NCBI GenBank assembly: GCA_964473245.1 | Contig: CAYYOL010000006.1 | Location: 5,679-69,678 of the forward strand | Reading direction: 5' to 3' | Source: CAYZJV01 sp964473245 | GTDB taxonomy: Bacteria; Spirochaetota; Spirochaetia; Sphaerochaetales; Sphaerochaetaceae | Length of the DNA stretch: 64,000 nucleotides | Part shown: positions 33,092 to 41,571 of the stretch, in pieces | How positions within the stretch are numbered: position 1 is the first letter of the stretch | How the letters are laid out: every line of letters begins with the position of its first letter | Program-made: the position numbers and the translations under genes | The notes under the pieces: model-generated | What the model was told of the DNA's origin: nothing | What the model saw: only the letters and a program-made list of their open reading frames with translations | Database searches by the model: none

Positions 33092-34426
33092 ATGGTGATA
33101 CTCACATTGAATTGTGGAAGCTCTTCCGCAAAGTATCAGGTGTATGATTGGAACAATAAAGCGGTACTCGCTGTCGGCGTGGTTGAACGTATTGGACTCG
33201 AGTATTCGATAATAGAGCATAAAACCACAAAGAATGGTGAATTCACCGAGAAAGTCTCCTGTCCTACGCACAAAGAGGCGATTGAGCTGATCATCAAGAT
33301 GTTACTCGACCCCTTGCATGGTGTCATCTCCAATGTGCAGGAGATCAGTGCAGTGGGACACCGGGTTCTCCATGGAGGTGAGCGTTTCAAGCAGTCTGTG
33401 CTGGTAGATGATGATGTGCTTGCCCACCTCAAGGAGTTGATTCCACTTGGACCGCTCCACATGCCACCGAACATTATGGGAATCGAAGCGGCAAGAAAAG
33501 TCATGCCCGAGATTCCGCACGCAATCGTCATGGATACCGCATGGCACCAGACCATGCCAGCAGCGGCTTTCATGTACGCTGTTCCGCACGAGTGGTACAC
33601 GACCTACAACGTACGTCGGTACGGATTCCACGGAACAAGCTATGTCTATACTGCAAAACGTGCAGCAGTTCTGCTCGGAAAGGATCCCAAGGATACCAAT
33701 CTTATCATCTGTCATATCGGCAATGGCGCATCGATCTCGGCCGTGAAAAATGGCGTGTGTGTAGATACGACCATGGGACTCACGCCGCTGGAAGGACTGG
33801 TCATGGGAACTCGCTCAGGCGATCTCGACCCTGCCATCCTCCCTTTCATGATGAATAGAACAGGCATGTCCGCAAAAGAGATGGACAGCGTGCTGAACAA
33901 GAAAAGTGGCCTCGTGGGTATCTGCGGAATGAGTGACCGTCGGGATGTTCGCGATGCAGCGGCTGAAGGTAATGAGAGAGCTGAACTTGCGATCCAGATG
34001 GAGTGCCACAGACTGAAAAAGTACATTGGAGCCTATGCAGCCCTTCTCGGTAGAGTAGATGCACTGATCTACACTGCAGGTGTGGGAGAGATGGCTCCAC
34101 ATATTCGTGAACGGGCTACGAAGGATCTTGATATTCTCGGCATTAAAATCGATCTGGAGAAGAACCGGATCGCGCAGTGCAGAAACGCAGAACTCGATAT
34201 CAGTACCGATGACTCTCCAAGCAGAATCTACGTGATTCCAACCGATGAGGAGTTGGTCATGACCGAAGACGCGTATGCACTCATGAACGGAACCTACGAT
34301 GTCCATATGAACTTCACCTACTCATTCCAGCATAAAGAGTATGTGAACAAGGCCCGTGAAGCAGGATTGAAAGAGGACTTGAAGAAGCGCCCTGAACTGA
34401 AGAAACTTCTGGCACTTCCTAAGTAA
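33092..34426 (+). CDS. ackA: Acetate kinase
   Basis: Interconverts acetyl phosphate and acetate with ATP formation, the main energy-yielding step of acetate-producing fermentation. From ATG 33092, with GGAGG five bases upstream, it is 444 residues; another ATG 12 bases earlier contains the ribosome site itself. Motifs: LNCGSSSAKYQVYD at the N-terminus, VGHRVLHGGERF, the catalytic region MDTAWHQTMP, and HIGNGASISAVKNG for phosphate binding. No phosphotransacetylase gene is adjacent. The C-terminus is about 30-40 residues longer than many homologues and rich in Lys/Glu. Confidence 0.96.
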   Translation: MVILTLNCGSSSAKYQVYDWNNKAVLAVGVVERIGLEYSIIEHKTTKNGEFTEKVSCPTHKEAIELIIKMLLDPLHGVISNVQEISAVGHRVLHGGERFKQSVLVDDDVLAHLKELIPLGPLHMPPNIMGIEAARKVMPEIPHAIVMDTAWHQTMPAAAFMYAVPHEWYTTYNVRRYGFHGTSYVYTAKRAAVLLGKDPKDTNLIICHIGNGASISAVKNGVCVDTTMGLTPLEGLVMGTRSGDLDPAILPFMMNRTGMSAKEMDSVLNKKSGLVGICGMSDRRDVRDAAAEGNERAELAIQMECHRLKKYIGAYAALLGRVDALIYTAGVGEMAPHIRERATKDLDILGIKIDLEKNRIAQCRNAELDISTDDSPSRIYVIPTDEELVMTEDAYALMNGTYDVHMNFTYSFQHKEYVNKAREAGLKEDLKKRPELKKLLALPK

Positions 34427-34448
34427 GTATCTGCACTACCTGAGAAAG

Positions 34449-34483
34449 AGGGCTCTCGACGCTTGGTCGAAAGCCCTTTTTTC
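34449..34483 (+). terminator. Terminator of ackA
   Basis: Stem AGGGCT-C-TCGAC/GTCGA-A-AGCCCT (34449-34477, one central mismatch) followed by a run of six T. It sits between two converging genes and may also help stop minus-strand transcription. Confidence 0.85.
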
Positions 34484-34487
34484 TGCC

Positions 34488-35123
34488 CTATTCGGTCTCC
34501 AGAGACTCTTTCTTCAATACAGCCTCCTTCAGGATCTCCGCTGTCCCCTGAATACCGAGCAGCGTGGAATTGATCGTGATATCGTAGAACATGGCATTCC
34601 CCCAGGTTCCGGCAGCATAGTAGTCGTGATATTTCTTCCGCTCCTTATCGTACTTGGAGATATGTGAGAGAGCCTCTTTGACCTCAATTTCCTCATACCG
34701 GGCGATACGCTTTGCTCGAGCCTCCTCTGGGGCGTGAATGAACACCGATAGGTGGTGTGGGTGCTCTTTGAGAATATAGTCTGAACATCTTCCTACGATT
34801 ACGCACGGCCCCTCATCTGCAAGTTGTCGAATGATCTCGTACTGAGTGAGAAACAGCGTATCGCTGAGCGGCATGTTGTATACAGCAGTAGAGGCATGAC
34901 CGAGGGTGGGTATGCTGGAGGGGATCGTGTAGAGGAACCTGCTTGCAGCTTTCTCGTCTAGATTCTCCAAGACCTGCTTGCTCATACCACTCTTCTCAGC
35001 CGCCATGGAGATGAGCTGACTGTCGTAGAATGGAACTTCGCAGGCATCGGCAAGTAGCCTTCCGATTTCTCGGCCGCCAGAGCCAAACTGTCTACTGATT
35101 GATATAACGGTGTGTATTCCCAT
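34488..35123 (-). CDS. Cytidylate kinase-like family protein
   Basis: A 211-residue P-loop-fold protein of the cytidylate-kinase-like group (Cytidylate_kin2). The opening VISISRQFGSGGREIGRLLA takes the place of the Walker A loop but lacks the canonical Lys-Thr end, as is usual for the group. The lid-like segment EEARAKRIARYE and the tail DYYAAGTWGNAMFYDITINSTLLG are also typical. The physiological substrate of these proteins is not established. A separate CMP kinase occurs at 60732-61262, so this is unlikely to be the only one. ATG 35123 has AGGAGG seven bases upstream, favouring it over a frame 41 codons longer. Confidence 0.85.
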   Translation of the reverse strand: MGIHTVISISRQFGSGGREIGRLLADACEVPFYDSQLISMAAEKSGMSKQVLENLDEKAASRFLYTIPSSIPTLGHASTAVYNMPLSDTLFLTQYEIIRQLADEGPCVIVGRCSDYILKEHPHHLSVFIHAPEEARAKRIARYEEIEVKEALSHISKYDKERKKYHDYYAAGTWGNAMFYDITINSTLLGIQGTAEILKEAVLKKESLETE

Positions 35124-35299
35124 TCCGTATCCTCCTCGCTTCTGCGGCTTCATTGTATCGTGTTCACGTCGGAGAAGAAAGAGGAAAATGCAAGAGACCA
35201 CTTGTACAGAGCAAAATTCGCCTCGGAAGGTGCAGGGAGACCACACACATCCTGTAAGAGAGTATAGATGGAGCGTAGCACTGCAGATACTGCCTCAGA

Positions 35300-36841
35300 T
35301 CAGTCGTCGTGCAGATTCGCTGTAGGGAATTTCGGTTCGCTGGTCGTGTGCAACCCCAACTTCCTCAAGCCGTTCGAATCACCGACAGAGGGGAGATGGG
35401 TCAAGTGAACCTCACACCCACGGAGCAATGGGAGCTTCTCCAGTGCGAATTGTGCAGAGGGGTTCACCGGGGCACTCATGGCGAGACAGATCAGCGTCTC
35501 ATCGAGATCGAGACTCACTCGCCTGCCACTTAACACATCCCGTTTCAACAGTCTGATCGATTCGATCGTCTGCTTGGGAATGAGATCGATAGCTTTGGGT
35601 ATCCCCGCCAATTTCTTGGCAGCATTGAGGACCAATGCAGAAGATGCATGCAGAATCTCGGAATTCGAACCAGTCACAATGGTACCATCTGGTAACTCGA
35701 TTGCGGCTGCGCAGACGATCTCGTCTCGCCCCTTACCCTTAGCAACGGCGATCTTCAATGCCTGTTCGGCTGCAGGAACCGGGGAGCGCATGTGCACAGT
35801 CAGTCCGAGGGTTTCCATCATGAGACGGATACGGTTGATAGCCTCCTGAGTTCCCATGCCCCGGGCATAGTCACAGGCTGCAGCAAAGTAACGTCGTATA
35901 ATCTCTTGACACGCTGCATTGCGCACAATCTGATCATCGACTATGCCGAACCCTACCCGATTCACCCCCATGTCGGTGGGAGACTTGTAGAATGAAGGCT
36001 GATTCGTGATACGCTCGATGATCCGTTTTAGTAGGGGAAACGCCTCCATATCCCGAGAATAGTTCACCGCATGTTCGCCATATGCCGAGAGTTGGAAGTG
36101 GTCGATCTGATTCACATCGCCGATATCGGCTGTTGCCGACTCGTAGGCCACATTCACCGGGTGATCGATAGGAAGGTTCCAAACAGGAAAGGTCTCGAAT
36201 TTAGCATATCCACTCTTGAGACCGTTCCGATAATCGTGATACAGCTGACTGAGACAGGTGGCAAGTTTTCCACTCCCTGGTCCCGGCGCGGTAACAATAA
36301 CCACGGGATGCTCAGTCTCTATGTAGGGGTTCGCTCCATATCCTTCATCACTGACAATCGTATCGATGTCGGATGGATACCCATCGGTCGCCTTATGCGT
36401 ATAGACCTTGATCTGGCGTCTCGTGAGCCTATTCATGAACTGGACTGCTGCCGGTTGCCCATTGAACCGCGTTATCACCACACTGGTCACCTTGAGATTC
36501 CAGTCTGCAAAATCGTCGATCATCTTGAAGACGTCGGTATCGTAGGTGATGCCGAAATCACTTCGGATCTTCCTTCTCTCGATATCGTCGGCATAAATGC
36601 ACACAATCACATCTATCTTGTCCTTAAGCGACTGGAACACCCGCATCTTCACATTCGGATCGAAGCCGGGAAGTACACGTGAGGCATGATAATCGTACAG
36701 GAGTTTCCCCCCACACTCAAGGTAGAGCTTTCCTTCGCATGACTCGAGACGCTGCAAGATTGCCTGTGTCTGTTCCCTAAGATACTTTTCGTTGTCGAAC
36801 CCCACGTGCTTCATAGTATCGATGATCTCCCCTTTCGACAT
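35300..36841 (-). CDS. DUF1846 family protein
   Basis: A 513-residue cytosolic protein of the DUF1846 family, found widely in Firmicutes, Actinobacteria and spirochaetes, with no settled function. It has the family landmarks: GFDNEKYLREQ near the N-terminus, ECGGKLLYDYHASRVLPGFDPN, a nucleotide-binding-like loop TAPGPGSGKLATCLSQ, and SPTDMGVNRVGFGI. The family N-terminus starts at the Met ten codons in (36814), but neither that nor the ATG at 36841 has a well-placed ribosome site. It lies 11 bases after the DJ-1 gene at the end of a six-gene run. Confidence 0.88.
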   Translation of the reverse strand: MSKGEIIDTMKHVGFDNEKYLREQTQAILQRLESCEGKLYLECGGKLLYDYHASRVLPGFDPNVKMRVFQSLKDKIDVIVCIYADDIERRKIRSDFGITYDTDVFKMIDDFADWNLKVTSVVITRFNGQPAAVQFMNRLTRRQIKVYTHKATDGYPSDIDTIVSDEGYGANPYIETEHPVVIVTAPGPGSGKLATCLSQLYHDYRNGLKSGYAKFETFPVWNLPIDHPVNVAYESATADIGDVNQIDHFQLSAYGEHAVNYSRDMEAFPLLKRIIERITNQPSFYKSPTDMGVNRVGFGIVDDQIVRNAACQEIIRRYFAAACDYARGMGTQEAINRIRLMMETLGLTVHMRSPVPAAEQALKIAVAKGKGRDEIVCAAAIELPDGTIVTGSNSEILHASSALVLNAAKKLAGIPKAIDLIPKQTIESIRLLKRDVLSGRRVSLDLDETLICLAMSAPVNPSAQFALEKLPLLRGCEVHLTHLPSVGDSNGLRKLGLHTTSEPKFPTANLHDD

Positions 36842-36852
36842 GACTCGCGGTA

Positions 36853-37413
36853 TCAGGTAGTGAACAGAATGGCTTTCGCAACCTTGTCACTCGTCTCTGA
36901 ATCGGCAAGCTTCTCTATGATGGCAAGCGAGAATTCCACTGCACACCCTGCAGCTCGAGCAGTGATGATGCTCCCATCGACGCACACTCTCTCAGTTGAA
37001 AATGTGAAACCTGGAGTATTCGACTCGGCTCCTGGATAACAGACAGCCTTGTGCCCCTCGAGAAGCCCCGCAGGACCGAGCACCACAGCAGGCGCTGCAC
37101 AGATCGCTGCCAGAACAGCTCCCTTGTTTACGATCATGAGCATCTTCTCGTTCACTTCCCATGAATTGGCGAGGTTCTTCGATCCCAACCCTCCTCCCGG
37201 GAGAATCATGGCATCGTAGTCGATACCCGCATCTTCAATTGCAATATCACACTTCACGGTAATCCCGTGAGCACCCGTTATCTCGGTGCCGTCGACTCCA
37301 GCCATCACCACAGTGAAACCTGCACGGCGCAACAAATCGACCGGAGTGAGTGCCTCGACCTCTTCGAAACCCTCTGCGATCGCTATCAGTACCCGCGTTT
37401 CTCCTCTCTCCAT
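36853..37413 (-). CDS. DJ-1/PfpI (YajL/ThiJ-like) family protein
   Basis: A 186-residue protein of the DJ-1 superfamily. It has the nucleophile-elbow Cys105 in AAICAAPAVVL, the acidic residue in AEGFEEVE (15-21) and the PGGG loop. Family members are linked to repair of glycated or oxidised molecules, glyoxalase-like activity or redox sensing, and the specific role is unknown. ATG 37413 has GGAGG seven bases upstream and overlaps the stop of the DAHP synthase gene (TGATG), so the two are coupled. Confidence 0.92.
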   Translation of the reverse strand: MERGETRVLIAIAEGFEEVEALTPVDLLRRAGFTVVMAGVDGTEITGAHGITVKCDIAIEDAGIDYDAMILPGGGLGSKNLANSWEVNEKMLMIVNKGAVLAAICAAPAVVLGPAGLLEGHKAVCYPGAESNTPGFTFSTERVCVDGSIITARAAGCAVEFSLAIIEKLADSETSDKVAKAILFTT

Positions 37414-38483
37414 CAGTATGCCTCCAATGCCTGTTTTCCTCTTCGCAATGCTGTACACACGCGTCGAAGTGCCTCTTCAGTGTCCTCCCAGCCGATACAA
37501 CCGTCTGTGACCGACACCCCATATTTCAACTCTTTCGGATTGCTCGGGATGCTCTGGCATCCGGCAATCAGATTACTCTCCAGCATAAAGCCCCTGATCT
37601 CGGTTCTTCCCCATACAACCTGATCCACCACCGCTCTCAGCACCCTACGTTGCCTCTTCGGATCCTTGCGGGAGTTCGCATGGCTACAATCCACCACGAT
37701 CGATGGCGTAAGCGAGAGTTTCTCCATGAGCATCGTTGCCGCCTCGACATCCTCGTCATAGTAGTTCGGGCCATGATCGCCTCCACGAAGAATCAGGTGG
37801 CCACAGTCGTTACCTGTGGTCCGGTAGATCGATAAAGTGCCGTCCTTGGCTATGCCGATGAATGCTGCTGGCTCACGTGCGCTCTTTATGGCGTTCACCG
37901 CAGTGGCATACTCTCCCCCTGTGCTGTTTTTGAAACCGACTGCGACCGACATGCCGCTAGCCAATGTTCGGTGAGTCTGACTCTCAGTTGTTCGCGCCCC
38001 TATGGAACACCAGCTCAACATGTCGTCTATGTACTGGGGAACAATCGGATCGAGCATCTCACAACCGACAGGTAGTCCGATAGAGGTGATGTCTATGAGG
38101 AGTTTCCTCGCAGTGGCTATCCCCTCTTGAATATCATAGGAACCGTCCATTCGAGGATCTACGATAAGACCTTTCCAGCCTCCGATAGTCCGTGGCTTCT
38201 CGAAATAGGTACGCATGACTAGGTACAATTTGTCTGAGACATCATCTGCGAGATCCTTGAGTTTTCGTGCATATTCACGCGCGGCTTCTGGATCATGAAT
38301 GGAACAGGGTCCCACTATCGCGAGTAGCCGGGAATCCTTTCCTTGAATAATATCGTTCACTCGCTGTCTGGATTCAAGGATTCGCGCCGTGAGCTCGTTG
38401 GTCACCGGATACCGTTCAGCAAGTACAGCAGGGCTGTCCAGCGGTTCGATACCCTGTATTCTGATATCAATGTTTTTCTGCAT
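37413..38483 (-). CDS. aroF: 3-deoxy-7-phosphoheptulonate (DAHP) synthase, class I
   Basis: Joins phosphoenolpyruvate and erythrose 4-phosphate in the first step of aromatic amino acid synthesis. The protein is 356 residues from the ATG at 38483, the usual length of the E. coli AroF/AroG/AroH type. Motifs: VGPCSIHD with metal-ligand Cys60, MRTYFEKPRTIGGWKG, GARTTESQTHR, KNSTGG, and DCSHANSRKD. A GGAGG lies about 13 bases upstream, a little far; the frame is open 13 codons further. The feedback effector (Phe or Tyr) cannot be decided from what I can see. Part of the arsC-like to DUF1846 gene run. Confidence 0.95.
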   Translation of the reverse strand: MQKNIDIRIQGIEPLDSPAVLAERYPVTNELTARILESRQRVNDIIQGKDSRLLAIVGPCSIHDPEAAREYARKLKDLADDVSDKLYLVMRTYFEKPRTIGGWKGLIVDPRMDGSYDIQEGIATARKLLIDITSIGLPVGCEMLDPIVPQYIDDMLSWCSIGARTTESQTHRTLASGMSVAVGFKNSTGGEYATAVNAIKSAREPAAFIGIAKDGTLSIYRTTGNDCGHLILRGGDHGPNYYDEDVEAATMLMEKLSLTPSIVVDCSHANSRKDPKRQRRVLRAVVDQVVWGRTEIRGFMLESNLIAGCQSIPSNPKELKYGVSVTDGCIGWEDTEEALRRVCTALRRGKQALEAY

Positions 38484-38545
38484 GTCGAGTCGGGAGCCTC
38501 CATACCCTGTATACCATAACAACCGTTTGCCGGCAAGAAGGGGAA

Positions 38546-40276
38546 CTACTTCTCCTGATCGTCCTTGTGGCCGGTCAAGGTCTGCTTGAGTGAGTAGAGG
38601 TAGCGTTTGATCTTGAGCGTCGGAGTCCGTTGGAAAGGCTCATCCTGAAGCGAGACGTCGCTAATCCTGCTGAATGAGCTCAGCTCCTTGTTCACCTCTT
38701 CTCTGATATGACTCAGATACCCAGAAGCACTCTCCCTTGCATCGTTCACCGACAGCTTGAGATGTTCAGCCATCAACTCGAAATCGAGCTTGATAAGTGC
38801 ACCAAGCCCACCTTCTCCAGGAAGAACTAGCGACTCCTGGACATAAGGGATATTGTTCAGCAACCCTTCGATGAGCTCGGGATAGATATTCTCTCCACTA
38901 GGTCCGAGAATCATAGTCTTCTTTCGCCCTCGAATCGAGAGCCGGTTGCGGTCGATTGAACCGAGGTCCCCAGTTCTGAACCACCCATCTTCGGTGAAGG
39001 ATTCCCGAGTGAGCTCCTCGTTGTGGTAGTAACCACGCATGATATTCGGTCCCTTCGCGACAATCTCTCCGACATGCGTATTCGGATCGGGCTCGTGTAT
39101 GCGAATTTGCACACCTTTCACCGCATAGCCTATGGTACCAGGCTTTGTCTGTTTGGGACCCGAACCTGCCAGCAGCGGCGAAGTTTCAGTCAACCCATAC
39201 CCGATGGCATAGGGGAACTTAGCCTCTTTGAGAAACTGCTCCACTTCCAGATCGAGAGCGGAGCCGCCGACGCCAAAGAACTTCAGCCTTCCACCGAACG
39301 TGCGACGGAGTTTCTTCCCTATGACACTCCGAATGAATCTCCTGAACAGAGGATTCGCATGGAGTTTCGCCACCCGTGGGTTGTTTGCAATCTGGGGAAC
39401 CACAGAGCCCCTATAGATTTTCTCTATGAGCAGGGGAACCGAAAGGAGCACCTGCGGACGAATCCGTTTCATGGCGGGAAGCAGAATGCTTGCGGCAGGA
39501 GGTTTGCCGAGGTAGTGGACTTCACAGCCGGTAACCAGTGGCAGCAGAAAGCCGAGTGTGAACTCGTACGAATGGCTCATGGGGAGTATGGAGAGGAAAC
39601 GGTATCCGGTCCGAATCTTGAAGAACTGCTTCACACAGGCAGAAGCATTGCTTGCAAGGTTCCGGTTGGTGAGCATGACCCCTTTTGAAGAGCCTGTGGT
39701 ACCACTGGTATAGATAATCGAGACCAGATCATCCTCATTGTGCACACGTGCACCGATGCCCTTACTATCGATCTTCGTTCTCGTGGTATCTCGACCCGGA
39801 GCATGATGGAAGTCGCGCATATCCTTCAAAGTGGGGGAGATCGGATCGGGAACGTGGAATAGATCCTCCATTCTCAGTAACATGCTCACCCGTTCATTGT
39901 GGATAGTCGCGATCTTCTCGAACAACTTGGTGGAGACCACGCAGGCTTTCGACTCGCTATGACGCAGGATCGTATCGATCTCTTTACTTGAGAAGTCAGG
40001 AAGTATAGGAACCGCCACAGCTCCTGCCGAGACTACCGCAAGATAGGCAACGCCCCACATCGGTTGGCTCTCCCCGAGAATGGCTACCCGATCGCCGACC
40101 TGTATATCATGATCGATCAGGTAGGTCGCGACAGCGTCCACCTTCCGCTTCAGATCGCCATAGGTAATTGCGTGTTCTTCCTCACCGATTTTCACCAGAG
40201 CGATCCTCTCTGCATGTCGTTCTGCTGATCGTTCGAGTATATGGCGAATAGTAAACTGTTCGAGTTCATGTTTCAT
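38546..40276 (-). CDS. AMP-forming long-chain acyl-CoA synthetase family protein
   Basis: A 576-residue member of the ANL adenylating superfamily that activates a carboxylic acid with ATP and transfers it to CoA or another acceptor. The P-loop is YTSGTTGSSKGVMLT, the adenine-binding motif GYGLTETSPLL, and the core hinge region WFRTGDLGSIDRNRLSIRGRKKTMI. The C-terminal lysine region is PTLKIKRYLYSLKQ. The sequence most resembles long-chain fatty acid-CoA ligases. A second such enzyme lies at 53260-55014. The gene follows the metallo-beta-lactamase gene by two bases. Confidence 0.9.
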   Translation of the reverse strand: MKHELEQFTIRHILERSAERHAERIALVKIGEEEHAITYGDLKRKVDAVATYLIDHDIQVGDRVAILGESQPMWGVAYLAVVSAGAVAVPILPDFSSKEIDTILRHSESKACVVSTKLFEKIATIHNERVSMLLRMEDLFHVPDPISPTLKDMRDFHHAPGRDTTRTKIDSKGIGARVHNEDDLVSIIYTSGTTGSSKGVMLTNRNLASNASACVKQFFKIRTGYRFLSILPMSHSYEFTLGFLLPLVTGCEVHYLGKPPAASILLPAMKRIRPQVLLSVPLLIEKIYRGSVVPQIANNPRVAKLHANPLFRRFIRSVIGKKLRRTFGGRLKFFGVGGSALDLEVEQFLKEAKFPYAIGYGLTETSPLLAGSGPKQTKPGTIGYAVKGVQIRIHEPDPNTHVGEIVAKGPNIMRGYYHNEELTRESFTEDGWFRTGDLGSIDRNRLSIRGRKKTMILGPSGENIYPELIEGLLNNIPYVQESLVLPGEGGLGALIKLDFELMAEHLKLSVNDARESASGYLSHIREEVNKELSSFSRISDVSLQDEPFQRTPTLKIKRYLYSLKQTLTGHKDDQEK

Positions 40277-40278
40277 GG

Positions 40279-41067
40279 TTACTTGACTCCCGGGTCCAAC
40301 GACCCACTGTATAGATTTCCGTGTTCACAGATGGTTCGAATCCCCTCCCACCGTAGCTGTTCTGCGCACAGCGATTCAAGCACCTGAGGGTGGTTGTTCG
40401 TCCTTGAGAGGTGACAAAAATAGACCCGACGCAATCGTTCTGAGTCGCAGGTGTTCAGTAGGTTCACTGCATCGTTGTTTGATAGGTGTCCGTACTCTCC
40501 TCCGATTCGTCGTTTGAGAAACAGTGGATACGGGCCGGTTGTAAGCATATGCTCATCGTAATTCGCCTCGAGGAACAGGATGTCGGAGGCCAGGGCATAC
40601 TGGCGCATCGTCTCATTCAGAACTCCCGTGTCGGTAAGAACCGTGAAATTCCTTCCGAGAACTTCGAGAGAGAACCCGACCGAGGCGGGGCTGTCGTGAC
40701 TGGTCCGGAACGCAGTTATCATAAACGAGCCGACCGAGAACGTCTCTAGATCTGAAAAAAGTCGAATCTGTTGTTCAGGAATCCGCAACTTGGCCAGCTC
40801 GGTGGCGCATTCGGTAACGAGCCGCTTGTGGATATAGACCGGCTTCCCGGTCTTGCGTGCGAAGACGCCGGCGCCCCGACTATGATCGGGGTGCATATGG
40901 GTAATACAAAGACCCTGGACAGTGGAAAAGTCAAATCCAGCATCCTCCGATCTCAACTGCATTTGACGAAGCGAGAACCCGGCATCGAAGAGCATCGATT
41001 CGGAGTCGGTCCCAATCAGATAGCTGTTCCCGGAAGAGCCGCTGCCCAGCACGGCATACCGGATCAT
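40279..41067 (-). CDS. YycJ/WalJ-type metallo-beta-lactamase-fold hydrolase
   Basis: A 262-residue cytosolic MBL-fold protein. The metal-binding motif is HMHPDH (57-62), with further ligands in TAFRTSHDSPAS, TDTGVL, the EANYDEHML region and CHLSRTNNH. The opening VLGSGSSGNSYLIG is typical of the YycJ group, some of which are 5' exonucleases linked to cell division and replication coordination in Firmicutes. The ATG overlaps the arsC-like stop by four bases (ATGA), and the ORF ends two bases before the acyl-CoA synthetase gene. A much longer open frame exists but overlaps the upstream gene and lacks support. Confidence 0.9.
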   Translation of the reverse strand: MIRYAVLGSGSSGNSYLIGTDSESMLFDAGFSLRQMQLRSEDAGFDFSTVQGLCITHMHPDHSRGAGVFARKTGKPVYIHKRLVTECATELAKLRIPEQQIRLFSDLETFSVGSFMITAFRTSHDSPASVGFSLEVLGRNFTVLTDTGVLNETMRQYALASDILFLEANYDEHMLTTGPYPLFLKRRIGGEYGHLSNNDAVNLLNTCDSERLRRVYFCHLSRTNNHPQVLESLCAEQLRWEGIRTICEHGNLYSGSLDPGVK

Positions 41068-41402
41068 GCATGCACCCTGTGCGTCTCGAGATAGTCTGTG
41101 TCGAATCCTGAGCGGATGGTGGACTTGCTCTTGAGAATGGGCGTCTTCAACAATTCCGGGTGGAGCTGTAACTCCTCTTGCGAATTGTATTCTCGCCAGG
41201 CGTACCCCTGCTTCACATAGTAGGATGACGTATCGTCGATCAATGCATGCGGATCGAGTGCTTGGAATATCTTCTTCCACTCCCCGTCCGATAGACGTCT
41301 CTCGTTCAGATCGACGAACTGGTGCTCGATGGATCGCTCCTTGCAGAATCGAAGAGCTTTTCTCGTCTCTGCGCATTTTCTGGTACCGATGATCTGTAGC
41401 AC
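41064..41402 (-). CDS. ArsC/Spx-family thioredoxin-fold protein
   Basis: A 112-residue ArsC-family protein starting at GTG 41402, with AGGAG six bases upstream. The N-terminal GTRKCAETRKAL holds Cys10 followed by Arg14, the ArsC active-site spacing; there is no CXXC, so it is not a typical Spx. The C-terminal RSGFDTDYLETH lacks a clear arsenate-reductase RPI/RP motif. The substrate may be glutathione- or thiol-linked rather than arsenate. It is first in the run arsC-like/MBL/acyl-CoA synthetase/DAHP synthase and has a promoter with a palindromic operator shared with rpsU. Confidence 0.85.
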   Translation of the reverse strand: MLQIIGTRKCAETRKALRFCKERSIEHQFVDLNERRLSDGEWKKIFQALDPHALIDDTSSYYVKQGYAWREYNSQEELQLHPELLKTPILKSKSTIRSGFDTDYLETHRVHA

Positions 41403-41416
41403 GTCTCACTCCTTGC

Positions 41417-41450
41417 CAGACACTATAGCGATTTGTGTCTGTAACGTCCA
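41417..41450 (-). promoter_or_regulatory. arsC-like operon promoter with 25-bp palindrome
   Basis: Minus strand: -35 TGGACG at 41445-41450, 17-base spacer, -10 TATAGT at 41422-41427. The perfect inverted repeat CAGACAC-N11-GTGTCTG covers 41417-41441 and overlaps the -10. It matches the rpsU site in arm length, spacer length and position relative to the -10; 15 of 25 bases are identical. Confidence 0.7.
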
Positions 41451-41508
41451 GTTGATAAGGACATCCATCAACCCCTAAATCCAGCTGTATATGGATAAGA
41501 TACGGAAC

Positions 41509-41547
41509 TTGGCTCCGGTTGACAAGGAGCCAAAAGGCATGGAATAG
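41509..41547 (+). promoter_or_regulatory. asnS promoter with inverted repeat over the -35
   Basis: -35 TTGACA at 41519-41524, 17-base spacer, -10 GAATAG at 41542-41547 (weak). Perfect 8-base arms TTGGCTCC (41509-41516) and GGAGCCAA (41526-41533) flank the -35, suggesting an operator. Confidence 0.55.
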
Positions 41548-41571
41548 TTGCGCTAACACAAGGAGTCTCCC

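Noticed and set aside
40279..41559. 426-codon version of the MBL-fold protein
   Set aside because: The first 164 codons overlap the arsC-like gene and its promoter. The MBL family start at 41067 gives a normal protein coupled by ATGA.
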